The notes beneath the pieces were generated by a model that was not told the DNA's origin, searched no databases, and worked only from the letters and a program-made list of their open reading frames with translations. Made by a program: the position numbers and the translations under genes. Below, piece by piece: positions 62,559 through 64,000 of a DNA stretch of 64,000 nt (position 1 is the stretch's first letter; every line of letters starts with the position of its first letter). Source of the DNA: Mytilus trossulus (taxonomy: Eukaryota > Mollusca > Bivalvia > Mytilida > Mytilidae); assembly GCF_036588685.1 (NCBI RefSeq), contig NC_086378.1, positions 33,829,578 to 33,893,577 of the forward strand, read 5' to 3'.

Positions 62559-64000
62559 CTATTTGTGGTGATTAGTTAAATAATACTTTCCGTCTAACAG
62601 CGACTCTTTATATATCACCAACGCGGCCGTAAAAGAAGTATCACACATTTTCAGTTAACTGTTGTCTGATTGGCTTACGTTGTTTTATTCCGGGAGGTAA
62701 CTCTGTACTGCCTTAAACTGTGTACACTTTCAATCCACTTTTTCATTCTAGGTCTGAAAAATATAATAATTCATATCAGACAGTAAATTTTTAAGAAAAA
62801 ACTATAATTGAACAGAAAAAAACTTTCAATCGGAATAAAAATGACTGCAGGAGACAAAAAAAGTTCCAAAATGTTGAAAAGTTTTCATTTTAAGATAGAA
62901 AAGTATGATAAATAAATGATAAATGAAAATCACTTTAGACAGTCAAAATTATAAAGATAATTATTTGCTTTCTCTGAACAGACATTTTTATTCAATGTCA
63001 ATACACATTTCAACTTAATGGAATGGAATTTAGTTGGGGAAAAAATAAACCTCACAGACATATCTAGGAATACTGGTTATCTATTTGTCTATTTCATGTA
63101 CCCAGAAATTGGATACATCACAGGATTTTACATGCTTGCAGTTTTCTACCTGTCTTTCATAACTCAACATCATCTGTCAAAGCTGTGCTTGCCATCCATC
63201 AAAGATCTGCTGCAGGTACTTCAGATCATAAATGAGAGAATGTATGAATAAAACTGTTATTGTTATTACTATTAAAGAATATTTTTTTTAGGTATTACAG
63301 TGAAGAAAAGAGATGCCCCTGACTGCGGGTAAAACTTCTTATGTGTGCATCTTCCTTTCAATTTTATTTTTAAACGCCATTCTATATTTATCCACAGTAT
63401 GACGATGACAATTTCATCAGCCAATCCAATAAAAATGTTAATGCGCACACATGTACTTACTATTCTGAAGACATCTTTTAGCCAGAAAAGTTTATAATAA
63501 GTCTGAAAACTACTTTTTATCATATAAAAAAGCTTATAAGTGCAAGATATATGCTTACATGGACTTCCTACAGTGAAATTTTGTGGGGACTACTTGGACC
63601 CGTACCGAAATTATATTAATTTAAATAGAAATTTCATGATTTTGTAAACTAGCAGCAAGACAAGACTCTAAAGTGGACAAAATATATTACTACATACATG
63701 ATAAAAAAATTCTTTACAATTCTGACTGAAAAAGAGCTCTAAATTTTTGATAAAAGTACCCTGTAATATCAGCTTTTCTAAAAGAAATATACAAATTAAT
63801 GATTTATACAAGATATTTAAACTCTAACTTAAAAAAAAAGGTTATATTTTGGCCAGTTGGTGGTTCTCTTTCTTTGGTCTAGACTACTGGTGTAAATAAT
63901 ACATCAAAAGAAGACAAGAAAAAACAAGCGAAGAAAAGAAAAGAACAGAAGTACAGATAGAAACATTCATATGTTGATCTTTTTTTATATAATGTACTAT

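Overview
The window is a tandem array of core-histone gene clusters from an animal genome, almost certainly a bivalve mollusc. The H2A and H2B proteins match Mytilus-type sequences as I remember them (H2B begins [13 protein letters not shown]2A ends in QKAAK). No database search was possible. Eukaryotic, replication-dependent histone genes are indicated by intronless ORFs, TATA and CCAAT promoters, and a histone 3' stem-loop (GGCCCTTTTCAGGGCC) with a purine-rich downstream element after every gene.

The repeat unit is about 5.66 kb and holds four genes, in + strand order: H2A (-), H2B (+), H4 (-), H3 (-). H2A and H2B are divergent across a 276-bp shared promoter region. H2B and H4 converge across 873 bp. 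H4 and H3 are co-oriented with a 1,755-bp spacer. H3 is followed by 1,283 bp before the next H2A. The window holds twelve copies of the unit: units 1-3 and 5-11 are complete, unit 4 is interrupted by a 100-N gap, and unit 12 runs off the right end. That gives 12 H2A, 12 H2B, 12 H4 and 10 H3 genes, 46 in all. The H3 of unit 4 is lost in the gap and that of unit 12 lies beyond the window. No linker histone H1, 5S rRNA, tRNA or snRNA gene was recognised in the unit.

The predicted proteins are identical in every copy. The length differences between complete units are exactly accounted for by three simple repeats (a G homopolymer of 22-28, a GA tract of 12-13 repeats and an AG tract of 14-16 repeats) plus one extra T in unit 5. 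This is the pattern expected of strong concerted evolution or very recent amplification. Together the four genes supply the core histone octamer (two each of H2A, H2B, H3 and H4) in S phase.

Beyond the known histone signals, all four genes share an undiscussed 11-mer, TTGTTGTACAT, placed 28-29 nt downstream of the stem-loop. Three of the four core promoters carry a TTCAATCC element 10-11 nt upstream of the TATA position. The H2B-H4 spacer holds a perfect 14-bp inverted repeat, and H2B alone has a second small hairpin just before its stem-loop.
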